Shown piece by piece: positions 18,854 to 28,973 of a stretch of 64,000 nucleotides of DNA. Under the pieces are notes generated by a model. The model had not been told where the DNA came from. It did no database searches and saw nothing but the letters and a program-made list of their open reading frames with translations. Source of the DNA: Weeksellaceae bacterium (GTDB lineage: Bacteria > Bacteroidota > Bacteroidia > Flavobacteriales > Weeksellaceae). The stretch covers positions 91,459-155,458 of the forward strand of contig JAKLPS010000004.1 in the NCBI GenBank assembly GCA_022013695.1, given 5' to 3'. How positions within the stretch are numbered: position 1 is the first letter of the stretch; each line of letters opens with the position of its first letter. The position numbers and the translations under genes are program-made.

Positions 18854-19374
18854 TTCATAAAGTTTAAAAGATTGAGGCGAAATTACATGATTACAAAAAG
18901 GACTTAATGAATTAAAAGTTATCTATTCTTTACGGTTTTCCTAAAATAATGTTAAAGATCAATGAACTCAAAATTACGTAGCAGTTCTACTAAAAGGACT
19001 GTGCATTGGAAATTTCAATAATCTTGAAAACTACTTTTTTATATTTTTGATGACTAAAATTCTGAGCAAAGCATTATATTATTGCTATTAAAAATGCAAA
19101 GAATGCTATGCATCGAACTGTATTTATCCCCATTGGATGTTTTTTTCAAAATAAATATTCTGAAAAGGGGAAATTAAATACCACTTCAATATGCCGATGG
19201 ATTTTTAGTAAAATCTGATTTTTTGATGGTTAAAAACCTTACCTTTTTTTGATTATTCTATATAACGATGAAGTAACCTGACAGCAATTTTTTAGATTAA
19301 AATTAAATTTCCTTAATTCGCAAAAAAAAATCCACCGAAAAATCGGAGGATTTGATATGCTGAAAAACCTTTTA
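18854..19374. other. Noncoding region between pnp and the TonB receptor gene
   Basis: This AT-rich 521-bp stretch holds the pnp terminator at one end and the upstream region of the TonB receptor at the other. I see no tRNA, no plausible protein frame and no repeat shared with the rest of the window. The receptor promoter should lie within about 150 bp of 18853, but no full-consensus -33/-7 pair was found. Confidence 0.5.
19321..19358 (-). terminator. Terminator after pnp
   Basis: AAATCCACCGA and TCGGAGGATTT pair over 11 bp with one mismatch around AAAA. On the minus strand a run of eight or more T follows, directly downstream of the pnp stop. Confidence 0.8.
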
Positions 19375-21582
19375 TTAGGCTTCGTTCAAAGGTTTGTGTT
19401 CGCCAGGTTGGTCTCGGCCTTCAGGATTGACGTGGCTTTCTGGCCGCGGTTTTTGCTCAGGTCGCGGTGGTCTTGGCAACAAAACTTTTCTTGATAGTTT
19501 CATTTTTTTACGATCGTCATAACCCATAAATTTCACTTCCACTTGATCGCCCTCATTGTAAGGCACTTTGTCCAAACGCGCCCATTCGATTTCCGAAATA
19601 TGAAGAAGGCCTTCTGTTCCTTTAGCAATTGCCACAAACGCTCCGAAATCCATCACTTTCACGACTTTGCCTTGATAAACTTCGCCGACGGTTGGTACAA
19701 AGGTAATTTCGTTGATTTTCGCAATCGCATCGTTGATTTTATCTCTGCTTACACCAGAAATTTCGATTCTTCCGATCTCGCCCACTTCTTCGATGGCGAT
19801 GACCGTGTCTGTATCTTTCTGCATCTGCTGAATGATTTTTCCGCCAGGTCCGATGACGGCGCCGATGAAATCTTTAGGGATTTCCAGCATTACCATTTTC
19901 GGGGCGTGCGGTTTCACGTCTTCTCTTGGTGCAGCAATCGTTTCCTTCAGTTTATCTAGAATATGCAACCTGCCGTCTTTAGCTTGTAAAAGTGCTTTTT
20001 CCATAATATCCATCGACAATCCTTGGATTTTGATATCCATTTGGCAAGCCGTGATGCCGTCCGCAGTTCCTGTCACCTTGAAGTCCATATCTCCCAAGTG
20101 ATCTTCATCACCCAAAATGTCGGAAAGCACTGTGAATTTCCCAGATTTCACATCGGTTACCAATCCCATTGCAATCCCAGAAACTGGTTTTTTGATTTGA
20201 ACACCAGCATCCATCAAAGCCAAAGTTCCTGCACAAACAGTCGCCATAGACGATGAACCGTTGGATTCCAAAATATCGGAAACGATACGGATGGTGTAAG
20301 GATTTTCTTCTGGTATCATATTCGCCAAAGCTCTCTGAGCCAGGTTTCCGTGACCAACTTCTCTTCTGGAAGTTCCTCTCAAGGGTCTTGCTTCGCCAGT
20401 GGAGAATGGTGGGAAGTTATAGTGTAGGAAGAATCTCTCGTCGTAGTTGATCATAACGCTATCGACCATATTGGCATCTTTCACTGAACCTAAAGTTACT
20501 GCCGTCAAAGATTGAGTTTCCCCTCTGGTAAAGATGGCAGAGCCGTGCGCTCCAGGGAGATAATCGACTTCACTCCAGATTGGGCGGATAGTCTGCGGAT
20601 CGCGACCATCGAGGCGGATCTTATCATTCAGGATCATTTGACGCATCGCTTCTTTCTCAACATCGTGGTAATATACTTTTACGAAAGGTGTTACTCTTTC
20701 CAATTCTTCAGCATTATCAACATATTGAGCCAAAAACTCTTCACGCACTGCTTTGAATTTATCGCTTCTTTCTTCTTTGCCAGAAGGCGATTTCGCTACT
20801 TCATAGACTTTGTCGTAAGTTTCTTTCCAAACTTTTTCACGGAGGGCTTCGTCGTGATTTTCGTGGCTGTACTCTCTTTTCGGGAATGATTTACCCACTT
20901 TTTCAGCGAGTCTTTCCTGAGCTTCCACTTGTTTTTTGATCTCAACGTGGGCGAACTGGATTGCCTCAAGCATTTCTGCTTCAGAGATTTCCTTCATCTC
21001 TCCTTCTACCATTACAATAGAATCTGTCGTTGCGCCCACCATAATGTCTAGGTCAGCGATTTTAAGATCTTCTAATTTTGGATTAACAGAAAGTTTTCCG
21101 TCGATCCTCACCACTCTGACTTCCGACATCGGTCCGTTGAAAGGAATATCCGTGATTGCAATGGCTGCAGAAGCTGCAAAACCGGCCAAATCATCGGGAA
21201 TTGACTGTCCATCGTAAGAAATCAGTGAAATCATGACCTGAACTTCTGCGTGGAAATCCTCGGGAAATAAGGGTCTCAAAACTCTATCCACCAAACGCAT
21301 CGTCAAGATCTCTTGATCAGATGGTCTCGCTTCTCTTCTGAAAAAGTTTCCAGGGATTTTCCCACCTGCGTAGAATTTTTCTCTGTAATCTACGGTCAAA
21401 GGCAAGAAATCTACGCCTTCTTTTGCTTCTTTGCTAGCAACAACCGTTGCTAAAAGCATTGTTCCACCCATTTTTACGACCACAGATCCATCAGCTTGTT
21501 TTGCCAATTTTCCTGTTTCGATAGTGATCTCTCTGCCGTCTGCAAGAGTGACCGTTTCTGTAATTGCTTGAGGTATACTCAT
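19375..21582 (-). CDS. pnp: Polyribonucleotide nucleotidyltransferase (PNPase)
   Basis: PNPase degrades RNA 3' to 5' by phosphorolysis and is part of bacterial RNA turnover. The 735-residue protein has two RNase PH domains ([12 protein letters not shown] in the first; [13 protein letters not shown] and FPPFSTGE in the second), a KH domain near 560-620 with the GPGGK turn ([13 protein letters not shown]), and an S1 domain after [18 protein letters not shown]. The C-terminal tail is Pro/Arg-rich. Length is standard. It is monocistronic here, with a terminator downstream and a leader carrying a hairpin. Confidence 0.98.
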   Translation of the reverse strand: MSIPQAITETVTLADGREITIETGKLAKQADGSVVVKMGGTMLLATVVASKEAKEGVDFLPLTVDYREKFYAGGKIPGNFFRREARPSDQEILTMRLVDRVLRPLFPEDFHAEVQVMISLISYDGQSIPDDLAGFAASAAIAITDIPFNGPMSEVRVVRIDGKLSVNPKLEDLKIADLDIMVGATTDSIVMVEGEMKEISEAEMLEAIQFAHVEIKKQVEAQERLAEKVGKSFPKREYSHENHDEALREKVWKETYDKVYEVAKSPSGKEERSDKFKAVREEFLAQYVDNAEELERVTPFVKVYYHDVEKEAMRQMILNDKIRLDGRDPQTIRPIWSEVDYLPGAHGSAIFTRGETQSLTAVTLGSVKDANMVDSVMINYDERFFLHYNFPPFSTGEARPLRGTSRREVGHGNLAQRALANMIPEENPYTIRIVSDILESNGSSSMATVCAGTLALMDAGVQIKKPVSGIAMGLVTDVKSGKFTVLSDILGDEDHLGDMDFKVTGTADGITACQMDIKIQGLSMDIMEKALLQAKDGRLHILDKLKETIAAPREDVKPHAPKMVMLEIPKDFIGAVIGPGGKIIQQMQKDTDTVIAIEEVGEIGRIEISGVSRDKINDAIAKINEITFVPTVGEVYQGKVVKVMDFGAFVAIAKGTEGLLHISEIEWARLDKVPYNEGDQVEVKFMGYDDRKKMKLSRKVLLPRPPRPEQKPRPESHVNPEGRDQPGEHKPLNEA

Positions 21583-21597
21583 AAATTGTTTTGTGTT

Positions 21598-21656
21598 GCA
21601 CTCCGTATTGAGTGCGTTAATTAATTATATTTCGTCTAAAAATTTGTGCAAATTTA
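21598..21656 (-). promoter_or_regulatory. pnp promoter box and leader hairpin
   Basis: The minus strand shows TAAATTTG at 21649-21656, a full -7 match, giving a leader of about 60 nt. Near the start codon the leader contains a perfect 6-bp stem, GCACTC/GAGTGC, with a 6-nt loop (21598-21615). Leader hairpins control pnp in enterobacteria through RNase III and PNPase; whether this one does the same is inference. Confidence 0.45.
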
Positions 21657-21802
21657 AGGTATTTATTTGAATATAATTAAGTAGGATCGAAACAAGTATT
21701 TAGGAATTAGGATTAAAAAATAGTGTTCTAAAATCTATGCATGGGAGTCAACCTAAGGTTGAAATTAATATCATCAGCCCAAGAAAATTGCATTATGAAA
21801 AA

Positions 21803-23446
21803 TCACTTCCTCGAAATCCGTAATAAAAGTATGACAGCAAGAATAGCAGACAATAATAATCCTAAAATAGCCACCACAGGCAATTCGCCAATTCTTGGGC
21901 CGGATTCTGAAGCAAAAACAACCGCCGTGGCAATGATATTCGCTCCGAAGATCATGGCCAAAATCAAATTTACAATACTGGATTTAATCAGATTGTTGGT
22001 CTTTTCTATATTCTTAATTTCACTTGAAATGGTGAATTTATTATCATCCAATTTCTGCAAAACCGAGCGCAATTCCTGCGGAATCTCATCCAAATTATCC
22101 GAGAAAGTCATTAATTTTTGCATTCCAGTTTTAAGGAATTTCTTCGGATTTACTTTCTGCGATATAATTTTTTTGGTGTAGGGCTGCAGGCTTTTGACCA
22201 CATCCAAATCTGGATTGATGGTTCTGCCAACCCCCTCTATTAAGCTAATCCCTTTGAAAAGGAGATAAAAATAATCTGGCATATAGAGTTGATTATCCTT
22301 CAAAACATCTTTCATTTTGTTGATGATGATTTGCGTATCAATCTCTCTCAAAGAATTGCTGTGAACAAATTGGAGAACTTCATTGACGTCGTTTTCGAAC
22401 CGTTTTTCGTCGGGAATATCATAGCTGACCGCCATTTTTTTTAAATTCCGAACGATTTTGTGGGAGTTCTTAGCAACAAATGCTACGATCATACTTTCGA
22501 GGATTTCTTTATCATTTGGTTGAATTTTCCCGACGGCGCCGAAATCTATAAAAACCACGCGTCCATCTTTCTTCACCAAAATGTTACCCGCGTGAGGATC
22601 TGCGTGGAAAAATCCGTAATCCAAAATCTGAGAGACAAAGAGCCGAAGCCCCCACTCCGAAATCGTTACTGGATCGATGCTGTAAGCTAAAAGTTCGGTT
22701 TTATCTGTGACCTTGATTCCGTCAATAAACTCCATACAAAGGACATTATTGTTGGAAAATTCCTCGTAAACAATAGGAACATAGGTTTCCTTGTTCTGTT
22801 TAAAATTTAAGGCAAACTGCCTGATATTATTCCTTTCGTTGACCAGAGAAACCTCTTCCAGCAAAGACTTCTCGAAGGTTGCGATGGCTTGTTTCAAATT
22901 GAGTTTAGCAGCCATTTCAGAGTAGGTCGAAATGAGCTTCACGAGATCCTTGATGAGCAGCAAATCGTCCTCGATGATGCTCTGGACATTGGGTTTTTTG
23001 ATCTTGATGATCACTTTTTCACCTGTAATCAGCGTGGCTTGATAAACCTGCGCGATGGAAGCCGTTGCCAGAGGTTTTGCATTAATTTCCGAAAAATAAT
23101 CTCTGACCGAAATATTAAACTCATTTTCTAGTATTTCAGTCACATTCAAATCCACAGTTTCAACGCGATCCTGAAGTTTTTGAAGTTCCTGAATCAACTC
23201 CGGAGGCAGCAGATCTTCGCGATTGCTGAACGCTTGCCCGAGTTTTACGAAAGTCGGACCCAACTCTTCCAGAACCAATCGGATGCGCTCGTAAACAGTT
23301 CCTTTGGAAATGATTTCGTCCGTCTGAGCTGCATTTTCTTCGGGTTTTTTACCCATTCTTGCGATCAGATCTTTGAAACCGTATTTGCTGAGGACGGAAA
23401 TTAGGCGAGCAGATCGTTTAAATTTTCGCTGTTGTTTATCGAACAT
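21803..23446 (-). CDS. AarF/UbiB-family atypical kinase
   Basis: The 547-residue protein belongs to the ABC1/AarF/UbiB family of kinase-like ATPases linked to quinone or lipid metabolism. It has the KxGQ region (GPTFVKLGQAFSNREDLLP), the Ala-rich nucleotide loop (PLATASIAQVYQA), the catalytic-loop segment FHADPHAGNILV and the metal-binding VFIDFGAVG. Two hydrophobic segments at the C-terminus (about 487-545) anchor it to the membrane. Menaquinone, not ubiquinone, is normal in flavobacteria, so its exact role is open. It lies 119 bp downstream of the DUF4286 gene. Confidence 0.9.
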   Translation of the reverse strand: MFDKQQRKFKRSARLISVLSKYGFKDLIARMGKKPEENAAQTDEIISKGTVYERIRLVLEELGPTFVKLGQAFSNREDLLPPELIQELQKLQDRVETVDLNVTEILENEFNISVRDYFSEINAKPLATASIAQVYQATLITGEKVIIKIKKPNVQSIIEDDLLLIKDLVKLISTYSEMAAKLNLKQAIATFEKSLLEEVSLVNERNNIRQFALNFKQNKETYVPIVYEEFSNNNVLCMEFIDGIKVTDKTELLAYSIDPVTISEWGLRLFVSQILDYGFFHADPHAGNILVKKDGRVVFIDFGAVGKIQPNDKEILESMIVAFVAKNSHKIVRNLKKMAVSYDIPDEKRFENDVNEVLQFVHSNSLREIDTQIIINKMKDVLKDNQLYMPDYFYLLFKGISLIEGVGRTINPDLDVVKSLQPYTKKIISQKVNPKKFLKTGMQKLMTFSDNLDEIPQELRSVLQKLDDNKFTISSEIKNIEKTNNLIKSSIVNLILAMIFGANIIATAVVFASESGPRIGELPVVAILGLLLSAILAVILLLRISRK

Positions 23447-23565
23447 AAATTATCAAAATAAAGGCGTTGCAAGCTAACTCCAAAAATTATTCCGATAAAT
23501 AAAAAGTCTGTGATAAGGTCTAATTAAAATTACCAAAAAAAATGAAACTCATATTGCAACTGGGT

Positions 23566-23880
23566 TTAAAATCTTTTTTTCTTAGGATCCAGAAAAGTGG
23601 CAAAAATAAGAACTTGATCTCCAAATCGTCGATTAATCCGCTCTTCCAAATTCAGCATCTCGCTTTCCATAAACTGAGTGCGCATTTCGTCGTCATCAAA
23701 AACCAAAAAAAGATTGGTATTTTTGCCTTCACTGATCATATTGGACTGCACTTCGGAAAGAATGTACTGCTGTACATCCAAAAGATTGTCCACCATCTGA
23801 TGGAGATCATTTTCCAAATAAATGTCCCACTCGTCCATCTTATTTTCGACGGTATGAAATGTAATGCTGAGGATGCTCAT
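23566..23880 (-). CDS. DUF4286 family protein
   Basis: The 104-residue protein resembles the DUF4286 family: an ITFHTVENKMDEWDIYL start, a central helical block and a C-terminal LEERINRRFGDQVLIFATFLD segment. It has no signal peptide or membrane helix. The function of the family is not known. It is divergent from gyrA and precedes the UbiB-like kinase gene on the same strand. Confidence 0.75.
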   Translation of the reverse strand: MSILSITFHTVENKMDEWDIYLENDLHQMVDNLLDVQQYILSEVQSNMISEGKNTNLFLVFDDDEMRTQFMESEMLNLEERINRRFGDQVLIFATFLDPKKKRF

Positions 23881-24029
23881 TTTTGAGGTTTTTTTATGAT
23901 GAATGTTGATAAATTCTCACTGCAAAAATCGGTTTTTTTTTGTAAATTAGCCCGTTATAAAAAACAGGAAAGTTAATTGCCGATTACTGCATTTTAACAT
24001 TCTGATTTACAATAAATTAAAAAATATTT

Positions 24030-26642
24030 ATGCATAAGGAAGGAGAAAGGTTAATACCTATCAACATTGTTGACGAGATGAGAACCTCTTACATCGATTA
24101 CTCGATGTCAGTAATCGTATCAAGAGCTTTGCCAGACGTGAGAGACGGTCTGAAGCCCGTCCATAGAAGAGTTCTGTACGGTATGTATGGCCTCAATGTT
24201 TTTTCGAACAGAAAACATTTGAAATCCGCAAGAATTGTAGGAGACGTATTAGGTAAATATCATCCGCACGGCGACAGTTCTGTGTACGATGCGATGGTCC
24301 GGATGGCACAACCTTGGAGTTTGCGCTATGAGCAGGTTGATGGCCAGGGAAACTTTGGTTCTATGGATGGGGATCCGCCTGCAGCCATGCGTTACACAGA
24401 AGCCAGACTCAAAAAAATATCGGACGAAATCCTAGCCGATCTGGATAAAGATACCGTTGATTTTCAAAACAACTTTGATGATAGTATGACGGAGCCTACC
24501 GTGCTACCAACGAGAGTTCCCAACCTTTTGGTAAACGGAGCGTCTGGAATTGCGGTTGGGATGGCTACTAATATGGCGCCCCATAATTTGTCCGAAAGCG
24601 TTGATGCCATCTGTGCTTACATTGATAATAAAGAAATCACAATTGATGAACTGATGAAGCACATCATCGCTCCAGATTTTCCGACTGGAGGGATCATTTA
24701 CGGCTACGATGGCGTCCGGGATGCTTTCCATACAGGAAGAGGCAGAATCGTTCTGAGAGCAAAGATCAATTTTGAAGAAATTGGAAACCGCAATGCAATC
24801 ATCGTGACAGAAGTGCCTTATCAGGTCAACAAAGCAGAAATGATCGCCAGGACTGCAGATTTGGTGAAGGATGACAAAATCCCAGGAATCTATGAAATCC
24901 GCGATGAATCGGACAGAAACGGTCTTCGTGTGGTTTATGAACTGAAAAATGACGCGATCCCAAATGTTGTTTTAAACCTTTTGTACAAATACACATCTCT
25001 ACAAACTTCATTCTCCGTCAACAACATTGCCTTGGTCAAAGGAAGACCTTTGCAACTGAATGTGAAAGATTTGATTGTCCATTTCGTAGATCACCGTCAC
25101 GAAGTTGTAGTCCGACGAACAAAATACGAGCTAAGAAAAGCGCAGGAAAGAGCACACATTTTGGAAGGCTTTATGAAGGTCATCGGAACTCAGGATTCGC
25201 TGGACCGAGCCATTGCCATCATCCGGCACAGCGCCACTCCACAGGCTGCGAAGGAAGGTTTGATTGCAGAATTCGAACTTTCTGAAATCCAAGCTCAGGC
25301 AATTCTCGATCTTCGTTTGGCGCGTCTTACAGGAATGGAGCTGGACAAAATCCGTGCTGAATATGAAGAAATAATGGCCTTGATAAAAGATCTGGAAGAT
25401 ATCCTTACTAACGAGCCAAGACGTTATGAAATCATTAAAACCGAACTTCAGGAAATCAAAGAAAAATATGGTGATGCGCGACGATCTGAAATTGATTATA
25501 CCGGCGGAGAATTCTCTATTGAAGATATGATCCCGGATGAAAAAGTGGTTTTGACAATTTCTCACGCAGGCTACATCAAAAGGACCCTTCTTTCCGAATA
25601 TAAAGTACAATCCAGAGGCGGCGTCGGCAACAGAGCCGCCACCACACGAGATGAAGACTTCTTGGAATACATCGTTACCGCAACGAACCACGAGTATCTC
25701 CTATTCTTTACAGAAAAAGGGAAATGCTTCTGGCTGCGAGTTTTCGAAGTTCCGGAAGGATCAAAAACCGCGAAGGGAAGGGCGGTTCAGAACTTAATTA
25801 ATATTGAGCAGGACGATAAAATAAAAGCCTATATCCGAACCAAAGATCTCAAAAATCAGGACTATGTCAACCAAATGAATGTGGTGATGATTACCAAAAA
25901 CGGAACCATCAAGAAAACGTCCTTGGAAGCCTACTCCAGACCGAGAACTAATGGCGTCAATGCCATCGAAATTCGTGATAATGACCAACTTTTGGGAGCA
26001 AAACTGACAGACGGAAACTCAGAAATCATGATCGCCACCAAAAACGGAAAATGTATCCGTTTCCCCGAAGAGAAAGCTAGAGCTGTTGGCAGAGGATCCA
26101 TCGGCGTTAGAGGTATTTCGTTGGAGGATAAGGACGAAGTTGTCGGTATGATCGTTGTCAATGATTTGGAAAATGACACCGTTTTGGTAGTGTCAGAAAG
26201 AGGCTATGGAAAAAGAACGGCCGTTGAAGATTACCGCGTAACGAATCGTGGCGGGAAAGGTGTCATCACGCTTAATATCACTGAAAAAACTGGCAATCTG
26301 ATTGCTATTCAAAGCGTGACAGACGAAGATGGACTGATGATCATCAACAAATCTGGCGTGGCCATCCGAATGAATATGAACGAAATGCGCGTGATGGGTA
26401 GAAATACACAAGGCGTAAAAGTCATCAACTTGAAAGCAAATGATGAGATAGCCGCGATTGCAAAAGTAGAAATGGACAAAGAAGTGGCGGAAGATGAGGC
26501 TGAAGATTTGCCGGAAAATGACAGCAACAATCCAGAATTCAAAGTAAAACCGCCAAAAGGAGGCAGTAGCAATCAAATTGTTGAAGATCAGGAAGAAGCG
26601 GATGATACCGATTCTGAAAGCCCAGAAACACCGGAAGAGTAA
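24030..26642 (+). CDS. gyrA: DNA gyrase subunit A
   Basis: GyrA breaks and rejoins DNA in the A2B2 gyrase that adds negative supercoils. The 870-residue protein has catalytic Y122 (MRYTEAR) and the quinolone region [10 protein letters not shown] at 81-90; Ser83 and Asp87 (E. coli numbering coincides) are the sensitive-type residues. The C-terminal beta-pinwheel begins near residue 500. Instead of a canonical GyrA box QRRGGKG it shows VQSRGGVG and TNRGGKG, so the DNA-wrapping box is degenerate. The tail is acidic. Length and the gyrase-type C-terminal domain favour GyrA over ParC. Confidence 0.96.
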   Translation: MHKEGERLIPINIVDEMRTSYIDYSMSVIVSRALPDVRDGLKPVHRRVLYGMYGLNVFSNRKHLKSARIVGDVLGKYHPHGDSSVYDAMVRMAQPWSLRYEQVDGQGNFGSMDGDPPAAMRYTEARLKKISDEILADLDKDTVDFQNNFDDSMTEPTVLPTRVPNLLVNGASGIAVGMATNMAPHNLSESVDAICAYIDNKEITIDELMKHIIAPDFPTGGIIYGYDGVRDAFHTGRGRIVLRAKINFEEIGNRNAIIVTEVPYQVNKAEMIARTADLVKDDKIPGIYEIRDESDRNGLRVVYELKNDAIPNVVLNLLYKYTSLQTSFSVNNIALVKGRPLQLNVKDLIVHFVDHRHEVVVRRTKYELRKAQERAHILEGFMKVIGTQDSLDRAIAIIRHSATPQAAKEGLIAEFELSEIQAQAILDLRLARLTGMELDKIRAEYEEIMALIKDLEDILTNEPRRYEIIKTELQEIKEKYGDARRSEIDYTGGEFSIEDMIPDEKVVLTISHAGYIKRTLLSEYKVQSRGGVGNRAATTRDEDFLEYIVTATNHEYLLFFTEKGKCFWLRVFEVPEGSKTAKGRAVQNLINIEQDDKIKAYIRTKDLKNQDYVNQMNVVMITKNGTIKKTSLEAYSRPRTNGVNAIEIRDNDQLLGAKLTDGNSEIMIATKNGKCIRFPEEKARAVGRGSIGVRGISLEDKDEVVGMIVVNDLENDTVLVVSERGYGKRTAVEDYRVTNRGGKGVITLNITEKTGNLIAIQSVTDEDGLMIINKSGVAIRMNMNEMRVMGRNTQGVKVINLKANDEIAAIAKVEMDKEVAEDEAEDLPENDSNNPEFKVKPPKGGSSNQIVEDQEEADDTDSESPETPEE

Positions 26643-26713
26643 AAATAAACATTAGAAGTATAAAATCGCTTGTGATCATATATTAGATTAATAAAAAAAA
26701 TAAAAATTAACGT

Positions 26714-28099
26714 ATGAAAAGATTAATTTTAAGTTTAGCACTTTTATCTGCAGCATTGATCAGCGCGCAGAAAAAGGAAATCGCCAACGCCGTCAAAGCA
26801 GTGGAATCAGGAGATTTGACGACCGCCAATTCAGAAATTTCAAAAGCAGAAGCTCTTTTTGGAGGCAAAACTTATCTTTTAGAACCGGCAGTTCTCGAGC
26901 AGTATTACTATGCAAAAGGTTTGACACTACTCAAATCTGGCAAGAATATCGAAGGAGCAGAATATCTTGCCAAGATTACAGCTCTCGGTGCGGATCCCAT
27001 CTTTAGCGGAAAAGATGCGGAAAAGAATAAAGTATATTTTGTGGGCAAAGACGCAGCAGATAAAATGGGCGCAGGCCTAACTCTGAAACAGGATAAATAT
27101 GTGCCTGCGATGGCGGATAAGCTGAGATCGGCAGTAGATCCGCTTCTGAAAAAAGCCAATGAAACGGCTAATAGCAACTATAACAGCAAAAATTTTGATG
27201 TAGCGGGAGACAAATTTGCCGAGACTTACTATCTTTTCAAAGCTGGCGGACAGGATGATAAAACTTACCTTTACTATGCTGGGGTGGCCTATGCGCAGTC
27301 TGCCAACAGCAAAGACAAGGCGGCTGATATTCTAAATTCTTTGATCAAAGCCGGCTATACTGGAATTGAAACCAATTATACAGCAAAAAATACCAAAACT
27401 GGCAAGGTGGAAAAACTTGACAAAGCCGCTTTTGATCTTTATAAGAAGGCGCCAGAAAGTGCGGGTTATTCGGATTTCAAAACAGAACAAACACCAAACA
27501 AGCAAGAAGAACTGTATGAAATAACCGCAACGCTATTGTTTGAACAAAAAAAATATGACGAAGCCGCAGCGCTTGCCAACGAAGGCCTGAAAAAGTTCCC
27601 AAACAATCAGTCGCTATCGCAGGTCCAGAGCAATTCATATTTCAAATCCGGCAAGACAGATGATTTCGTCAATAACCTAAAAGCAAAAATTGCAAAAAAT
27701 CCTGCTGATAAGGAAAGCATGTATAATCTTGGAGTGATGCTGAGCAAAGATCCAGCGAAACAGGCGGAAGCGGAGGCTATTTACAAAAAGCTGGTGGATA
27801 TGGATCCAAAATATCCCAATGCGCTAAACAATTTGGTTTTCACGATCATTGGAGAAGACGACAGCAAGGTGATTGACGAATACAAGAGTCTGAGAAAAGA
27901 AGGGAAAATAGATGCGGCAAACAAAGTTCTCGAGCTTCGCCGGACAAGATTCCAAAAAGCACTGCCTTATGCAGAGCAAATGTATCAATTGGATCCGAAC
28001 AACAAAGAAATCGTCACATTGCTTAAGGGGATGTACATGACAACGCAAAATACGGCCAAGTACAACGAATTCAAAGCCAAAGAAGCTGCTATGAAATAA
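26714..28099 (+). CDS. Exported tetratricopeptide-repeat protein
   Basis: The 461-residue protein has a Sec signal peptide (LILSLALLSAALISAQ, cleaved near 18) and several TPR units, seen most clearly in YDEAAALANEGLKKFPNNQ and EAEAIYKKLVDMDPKYPNAL. TPR arrays bind partner proteins, so a periplasmic scaffold is likely, but no partner can be named. It starts 71 bp after gyrA and ends in a strong terminator; a weak link to gyrA expression is possible. Similar TPR proteins follow gyrA in related genomes by recollection, not checked. Confidence 0.8.
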   Translation: MKRLILSLALLSAALISAQKKEIANAVKAVESGDLTTANSEISKAEALFGGKTYLLEPAVLEQYYYAKGLTLLKSGKNIEGAEYLAKITALGADPIFSGKDAEKNKVYFVGKDAADKMGAGLTLKQDKYVPAMADKLRSAVDPLLKKANETANSNYNSKNFDVAGDKFAETYYLFKAGGQDDKTYLYYAGVAYAQSANSKDKAADILNSLIKAGYTGIETNYTAKNTKTGKVEKLDKAAFDLYKKAPESAGYSDFKTEQTPNKQEELYEITATLLFEQKKYDEAAALANEGLKKFPNNQSLSQVQSNSYFKSGKTDDFVNNLKAKIAKNPADKESMYNLGVMLSKDPAKQAEAEAIYKKLVDMDPKYPNALNNLVFTIIGEDDSKVIDEYKSLRKEGKIDAANKVLELRRTRFQKALPYAEQMYQLDPNNKEIVTLLKGMYMTTQNTAKYNEFKAKEAAMK

Positions 28100-28106
28100 G
28101 CAAAAG

Positions 28107-28133
28107 GAAGCCACTAGGCTTCTTTTTTTTTAT
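28107..28133 (+). terminator. Terminator after the TPR gene
   Basis: GAAGCC and GGCTTC form a perfect stem around ACTA and are followed by nine T. Confidence 0.88.
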
Positions 28134-28202
28134 CCGTTTTGAGGAGCGAACTAAAAATGTATATTTACAAACACATTTTAAAGAACAATTTAACTATATC
28201 CG

Positions 28203-28856
28203 ATGAAATTTTTTATTGATACAGCCAACCTCGCACAGATCAAAGAAGCACAAGATCTTGGAATCTTGGACGGCGTCACAACCAATCCGTCGCTGATGGC
28301 AAAGGAAGGAATCTCTGGCAAAGCCGCCATCAACCAGCATTATGTGGACATCTGCAATATCTCAGACGGCGATGTTTCCGCAGAAGTGCTTTCTACATCG
28401 TACGAAGAAATGGTCAAAGAAGGCGATGAGCTGGCCGCACTTCACGAGAGAATCGTGGTGAAAATCCCCATGATCAAAGACGGCATCAAAGCCTTAAAAT
28501 ATTTTTCCGACAAGGGCATCAAAACCAATTGTACATTAATTTTCTCAGCCGGACAAGCCCTTCTGGCCGCTAAGGCAGGAGCATCCTATGTTTCACCTTT
28601 TTTAGGAAGATTGGATGATATTTCTGTTGACGGTCTCAATCTTATTGAAGAAATACGTTTGATCTTTGATAACTATCACTTCGAAACCGAGATCCTAGCC
28701 GCTTCTATCCGAAGTCCGATGCATATTATCAATTGCGCCAAGATTGGTGCTGATGTAATCACCTCGCCGCTTCCGTCGATCCTTAATTTGCTGAATCACC
28801 CGCTTACCGATTCGGGACTGGCTCAATTTGTAGCAGATTCTAAGAAATTGGGATAA
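28203..28856 (+). CDS. fsa: Fructose-6-phosphate aldolase / short transaldolase
   Basis: The 217-residue protein belongs to the short transaldolase group (FSA/TalC). It has the DTANLAQI start, GVTTNPSLMAKEG, the Schiff-base lysine K87 in VVKIPM, TLIFSAGQALLAAKAGA, and ILAASIRSPMH. It acts on fructose 6-phosphate either as an aldolase or as transaldolase in the pentose phosphate pathway; sequence alone does not decide. Its C-terminal FVADSKKLG fits the family. It is flanked by terminators on both sides, so it is monocistronic. Confidence 0.9.
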   Translation: MKFFIDTANLAQIKEAQDLGILDGVTTNPSLMAKEGISGKAAINQHYVDICNISDGDVSAEVLSTSYEEMVKEGDELAALHERIVVKIPMIKDGIKALKYFSDKGIKTNCTLIFSAGQALLAAKAGASYVSPFLGRLDDISVDGLNLIEEIRLIFDNYHFETEILAASIRSPMHIINCAKIGADVITSPLPSILNLLNHPLTDSGLAQFVADSKKLG

Positions 28857-28916
28857 TTTTAATGCAGCCAAACGTTTTCTGAATCCTTAATTTATTAATT
28901 CTTTTCGGTAAATTAA

Positions 28917-28950
28917 AAACACCGTCTCATTTTAATGGGACGGTTTATGA
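28917..28950. terminator. Bidirectional terminator between fsa and the Nramp gene
   Basis: ACCGTCTCAT and ATGGGACGGT pair with one mismatch around a short T-rich loop. The two genes converge here and the hairpin can serve both. Confidence 0.7.
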
Positions 28951-28973
28951 CTTGTAACTCCTGCCATTTCTCA

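Noticed and set aside
24270..24300. Possible quinolone resistance in gyrA
   Set aside because: Residues 83 and 87 are Ser and Asp, the sensitive-type state.
25131..25691. 186-codon frame opposite gyrA
   Set aside because: Shadow of the highly conserved gyrA coding sequence; no promoter or family match.
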